Of a stretch of 64,000 nucleotides of DNA, positions 60,977 to 64,000 are shown piece after piece (the stretch's first letter is position 1; each line of letters begins with the position of its first letter). A model generated the notes under the pieces. That model saw nothing but the letters and a program-made list of their open reading frames with translations, made no database searches and was not told where the DNA came from. The translations under genes and the position numbers were made by a program. Source of the stretch: Virgibacillus_F flavescens (lineage in GTDB: Bacteria > Bacillota > Bacilli > Bacillales > Amphibacillaceae); NCBI RefSeq assembly GCF_050574275.1, contig NZ_CP192260.1, forward strand, positions 2,170,001 through 2,234,000, given 5' to 3'.

Positions 60977-62518
60977 ATGTATGTCAATGAACAACATATT
61001 TTATATTCATTAGCTCAACAGCTGATCGAACAAGAAAACTATGAAATTTTGGATATGAATGAGAAAGCTGAAGAAATATGGCTAGAAAAGTACATGAATA
61101 AAACCTCTTTCGTCATACGATTAGTACATAAAGAATATTACTGGATGAATGATTTGAAAAAAGATATAGCATTAGCTTTTCAACGGACCAAAGCAATCAA
61201 GCGCATGTTAATTGGAAAACGAATAGAAGTGAAAAATGTATATATAGCTAAACTCCCTCCGGTTGGTGAATGGGAAGCACTAAAAAGACCAATGAAACTA
61301 AAGGATAGTAAACCTATTAAAATGCAGGTATATTATCTAGAAGAAACGGATCTAGATGCGGAAAAAGACCGGTTGAATCACAATGAAAATTTTTCATTAG
61401 AACTAAACAGCAGAGATCTTTCTGTAGAGGAAAAAGCTGCAGAACTTAATTTTTTTATTCATAAACTAACTAATCAACTTAATACGAAAAAAAGGGAAAT
61501 TAAAGATACTTTTTCCTATGGAAAACCATTTTTAACCTATGTATTGCTATTTATTAATATTTTATTATTTGCCTTTCTCGAACTAAATGGTGGAAGTACT
61601 TCTACTGAAACGCTTATAAAATACGGTGCCAAGTATAATCCAGCAATCTTAGAAGGTGAATGGTGGAGAATCCTATCATCCATGTTTCTTCATATTGGTC
61701 TGTTGCATTTATTTATGAATATGCTGGCTTTGTATTACCTAGGTACTACTGTTGAACGAATATATGGTTCAATCCGCTTTTTTATAATCTATCTTTTAGC
61801 TGGTCTTGGTGGTGGACTGGCAAGCTTTGCATTCACCTCAAGTGTATCAGCTGGAGCTTCTGGAGCGTTATTTGGTTTGTTTGGATCCTTATTATTTTTT
61901 GGAGTAATGAACAAAAAATTGTTCTTCCAAACAATGGGGAAAGGTATTCTTATTTTAATAGGGTTTAATTTAATTGTAGGGTTTACTATTCCTCAGATTG
62001 ATAATGGTGCACATATCGGCGGATTGATTACGGGATTTATTGCATCTGTTATCGTATCTTTACCGAAAAAAAAGAAGGTAACGTATCAGGTTCTTGCTTT
62101 TATTATTTATCTAGTAATCGCGAGTTGCTTACTGATTTATGGCGTACATCAAACAGCAACAAGTGCAATTTATCAGCTAGAGATAATTGAAGAATTGCTG
62201 GAGGATAAAAAATATGCGGAAGTGGTCACACACGCCACAAAGGGGTTAGATAACCCGGACAATCATACGCAAGCTCTATTGTTTCAACGATCTTACGCTT
62301 ATATAGAACTTGGAGACACAAGTTTAGCTATTGAGGATCTTGAAAAAATCACAAAAAGTGATAATGAAATGCCTGAAGTTTACTATAACCTGGCGCTATT
62401 GTATGAACAGAAAGGAGAAGCAAGTAAAGCTTCTCGTGCTGCTGAGGAAGCCTATAAGTTAAAACCAGACGATAAGGCATATACTAATTTATTCAAGCGG
62501 CTAACTGGTAAAGAGTAA
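60977..62518 (+). CDS. gluP: Rhomboid protease GluP with TPR domain
   Basis: The 513-residue intramembrane serine protease matches YqgP of B. subtilis. It has a cytoplasmic N-terminal domain (about 1-175), seven membrane helices (about 180-395) with the nucleophile serine in GASGALFG near 295 and the histidine in NGAHIGG near 346, and a C-terminal TPR region (about 405-510). In B. subtilis it processes membrane transporters, including a magnesium channel under manganese stress. AAGGAGGC precedes the ATG. Confidence 0.95.
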   Translation: MYVNEQHILYSLAQQLIEQENYEILDMNEKAEEIWLEKYMNKTSFVIRLVHKEYYWMNDLKKDIALAFQRTKAIKRMLIGKRIEVKNVYIAKLPPVGEWEALKRPMKLKDSKPIKMQVYYLEETDLDAEKDRLNHNENFSLELNSRDLSVEEKAAELNFFIHKLTNQLNTKKREIKDTFSYGKPFLTYVLLFINILLFAFLELNGGSTSTETLIKYGAKYNPAILEGEWWRILSSMFLHIGLLHLFMNMLALYYLGTTVERIYGSIRFFIIYLLAGLGGGLASFAFTSSVSAGASGALFGLFGSLLFFGVMNKKLFFQTMGKGILILIGFNLIVGFTIPQIDNGAHIGGLITGFIASVIVSLPKKKKVTYQVLAFIIYLVIASCLLIYGVHQTATSAIYQLEIIEELLEDKKYAEVVTHATKGLDNPDNHTQALLFQRSYAYIELGDTSLAIEDLEKITKSDNEMPEVYYNLALLYEQKGEASKASRAAEEAYKLKPDDKAYTNLFKRLTGKE

Positions 62519-62553
62519 ACTCCTTGGACGATAATTCGTCGAAGGAGTTTTTT
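62517..62553. terminator. Terminator between gluP and the downstream gene
   Basis: AACTCCTT-GGACG pairs with CGTC-GAAGGAGTT with a small bulge and is followed by T6. It serves converging genes. Confidence 0.82.
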
Positions 62554-63400
62554 AAGGATATTGTTGGATAAGCCTTTCTTTTTTCCCGTTTATTTCGAAT
62601 AAAATGTACAGCAGCTTCTTTTCTTTTTCGAACAGAATTAACGGAACATAACTGCGTACTTGTTTTTCCTCATATGTAACTGGAACAATATAATTTTTAT
62701 ATAACCCCTCCCACAATTGGCCGATGATTTGTTTGGTTTGTTTATTTGAAGTACCAGGTAATTTTTCCGTATTGTATTTAATTAACCCAGTTAACGGTAC
62801 TATGAGGTAATCCTCTTTATTAATTTGAAAGTGGTTTAATATTTCATCCCAATGATAGTTCAGTTTTTGATTAACCTCACCTGTCAAACTAATTTTCCAA
62901 ATAATCTCCTGTTCTGTACCAGGGTTTTTAAAAGAATGAAATCCAGAGCTATCTTTGACCACAAATAACTCATCATAACTCATTTTCTGGATACTTTTGA
63001 TTGTTTGATCAGGATAATGGATTTCCCCGTGATGATAGGAAATCGCCTGAGAATAACTTGGGGCATTCGCTGGAACCATTTTACTTAATTTAATAGCATT
63101 TTCATCTTCCCGCCATTTAGTTGATGCTCCTATTAATTTACCATTATTAAATAGTAACGATACGTCCTGCCTTAAATATAACTTCTTATCACTTTTCGAC
63201 TGGGAGTTCCAATCAATAGAATAGTTCATCCCAGAATTCGGTTTATTGAAATCAAGATTTGTCTGAGCTTCAGTTAACTGTGTTTGTTCATCTATTGGAA
63301 AAAAGCTGATACTGGGAATCGTGTTAATTTTTGCCTGATATAAGAAGAACAGAATGATGCTTAATATGGAGAGAATAACAGCAACGGTAAGTTTTTTCAT
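62552..63400 (-). CDS. Uncharacterised exported or membrane-anchored protein
   Basis: The 282-residue protein has an N-terminal signal or anchor helix (about residues 4-22) and an outer domain of mixed beta character. Stretches such as FLYQAKINTIPSISFFP, RQDVSLLFNNGKLIGASTKW and VPLILFEKEKKLLYILFE do not match a family I recognise. It lacks a lipobox cysteine. AAAGGATGAAAGC precedes the ATG. It lies between gluP and a germinant-receptor gene; a link to either is not shown. Confidence 0.7.
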   Translation of the reverse strand: MKKLTVAVILSILSIILFFLYQAKINTIPSISFFPIDEQTQLTEAQTNLDFNKPNSGMNYSIDWNSQSKSDKKLYLRQDVSLLFNNGKLIGASTKWREDENAIKLSKMVPANAPSYSQAISYHHGEIHYPDQTIKSIQKMSYDELFVVKDSSGFHSFKNPGTEQEIIWKISLTGEVNQKLNYHWDEILNHFQINKEDYLIVPLTGLIKYNTEKLPGTSNKQTKQIIGQLWEGLYKNYIVPVTYEEKQVRSYVPLILFEKEKKLLYILFEINGKKERLIQQYP

Positions 63401-63530
63401 GCTTTCATCCTTTTTTAAAGAGAGTTTGTCTTATTAAGGTTTATGAGCTGCTAAAAGTAAATATGCATAGGAAAGATTTATATGAACAAGATAAAAGAAA
63501 TAAGTTCTAATAAAAATTTGGGGTGCAGCA

Positions 63531-64000
63531 ATGGAAACTAAAAAACAACCTCTCTTTCCTACCTATCAGGAGAACGTAGATTACCTTCATCAACATTTAG
63601 GGGTGGATGAAAGTTTTGATGTTATCCATTTAAATTTAGAGTACGCTGGACGCAAGATGTCGCTGTTCTTAATAGATGGATTTGCTAAAGACAAAATATT
63701 ACATTACATCATGAAGTTATTTTCCAGACTTGAAGCTAAAGATTTAGAACCGGATCCATTAAACAAGTTACTAAAAACGTATATTCCTTACATAGAACTT
63801 GGTCACAATAAAGATTTAAATAAAACGATTGAATTAGTTTTAGGTGGTCCTACTGCATTAGTAGTAGAAGGTATCGATGAAGTTATTATGATTGATGCAC
63901 GTACGTATCCAGTTAGAGCCCCCGCTGAACCAGATTTAGAGCGGGTAGTAAGAGGTTCTCGTGACGGATACGTAGAAACTATTATATTCAATACAGCCTT
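63531..64000 (+). CDS. GerA-family spore germination protein (SpoVAF-like), 5' part
   Basis: The first 156 residues are in the window. They include LGVDESFDVIHLNLEYAGRK, LGGPTALVVEGIDEVIM, DARTYPVRAPAEPDLERVVR and GSRDGYVETIIFNTA, which are conserved in the soluble N-terminal domain of GerAA and SpoVAF proteins. GVxESFDV at the start favours SpoVAF. These sit in the spore inner membrane and govern nutrient germination and ion release. The start follows TTGGGGTG. The membrane part lies beyond the window end. Confidence 0.88.
   Translation, partial: METKKQPLFPTYQENVDYLHQHLGVDESFDVIHLNLEYAGRKMSLFLIDGFAKDKILHYIMKLFSRLEAKDLEPDPLNKLLKTYIPYIELGHNKDLNKTIELVLGGPTALVVEGIDEVIMIDARTYPVRAPAEPDLERVVRGSRDGYVETIIFNTA

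Noticed and set aside
63450..63500. TGCATA as a SigG-type -35 before the GerA-family gene
   Set aside because: No matching -10 was found at the right distance.
1..64000. CRISPR arrays, prophage, restriction-modification or toxin-antitoxin systems
   Set aside because: No regularly spaced repeats, phage structural genes or paired small defence genes were seen; the only mobile signal is the IS at the left edge.

Overview
The window reads as chromosomal DNA of a low-GC, endospore-forming member of the Bacillaceae. Evidence is the spore genes (gpr, spoIIP, yqfC, yqfD, a GerA-family germinant receptor gene), AGGAGG-type ribosome binding sites, frequent TTG/GTG starts, a CIRCE-controlled hrcA-grpE-dnaK-dnaJ operon, a glyQS T-box, and gene order close to the yqzM-to-gluP stretch of Bacillus subtilis. 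AT-rich composition and the gene complement fit a marine or halotolerant genus such as Oceanobacillus or Virgibacillus; this is an inference, not a species call.

Layout. 1-0.3 kb: truncated IS1182-type transposase. 0.4-5.1 kb: yqzM, holA, rpsT, gpr, spoIIP, yqxA. 5.2-16.4 kb: lepA, hemW, the class I heat-shock operon, prmA, rsmE, mtaB. 16.5-24 kb: deoC, rpsU, yqeY, a likely SigW-driven yqeZ-floA-yqfB operon, yqfC-yqfD-phoH. 23.7-33.7 kb: pgpH, ybeY, dgkA, era, yqzL, recO, T-box-glyQS, ccpN, yqfL. 34-42.6 kb: dnaG-rpoD, a membrane protein, cccA, trmK, nif3-like, cshB, nfo. 42.7-47.1 kb: small membrane/envelope genes and a Na/Pi cotransporter with Pho-box-like repeats. 47.5-48.0 kb: six tRNA genes. 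48.4-57.4 kb: sodA, yqgE, pbpA and pstS-C-A-B-phoU behind a three-repeat Pho box. 57.5-64 kb: yqzC, yqzD, rpmG, yqgN, a ThiF/MoeB-like gene, yqgO, gluP, an unknown exported protein and the 5' part of a GerA-family gene.

Most genes are housekeeping: replication (holA, dnaG), transcription (rpoD), translation (lepA, rpsT, rpsU, rpmG, glyQS, tRNAs, rRNA/tRNA modification), protein folding, envelope (pbpA, dgkA, floA), phosphate uptake and sporulation.

The most unusual signal is an intergenic repeat of about 55-85 bp with two hairpin-forming arms, present in five places (one a degenerate tandem), always in the same orientation and mostly just downstream of terminators. In two cases it lies where a gene common in relatives (cdd, yqxD) is missing. 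Also worth attention are the shared Pho-type motif at the pst operon and the Na/Pi cotransporter, a partial copy of the tRNA-Asn 5' end, an atypical tRNA-Ser discriminator base, and a possible 22-codon gene between yqgE and pbpA. No CRISPR array, prophage or obvious defence system was seen.
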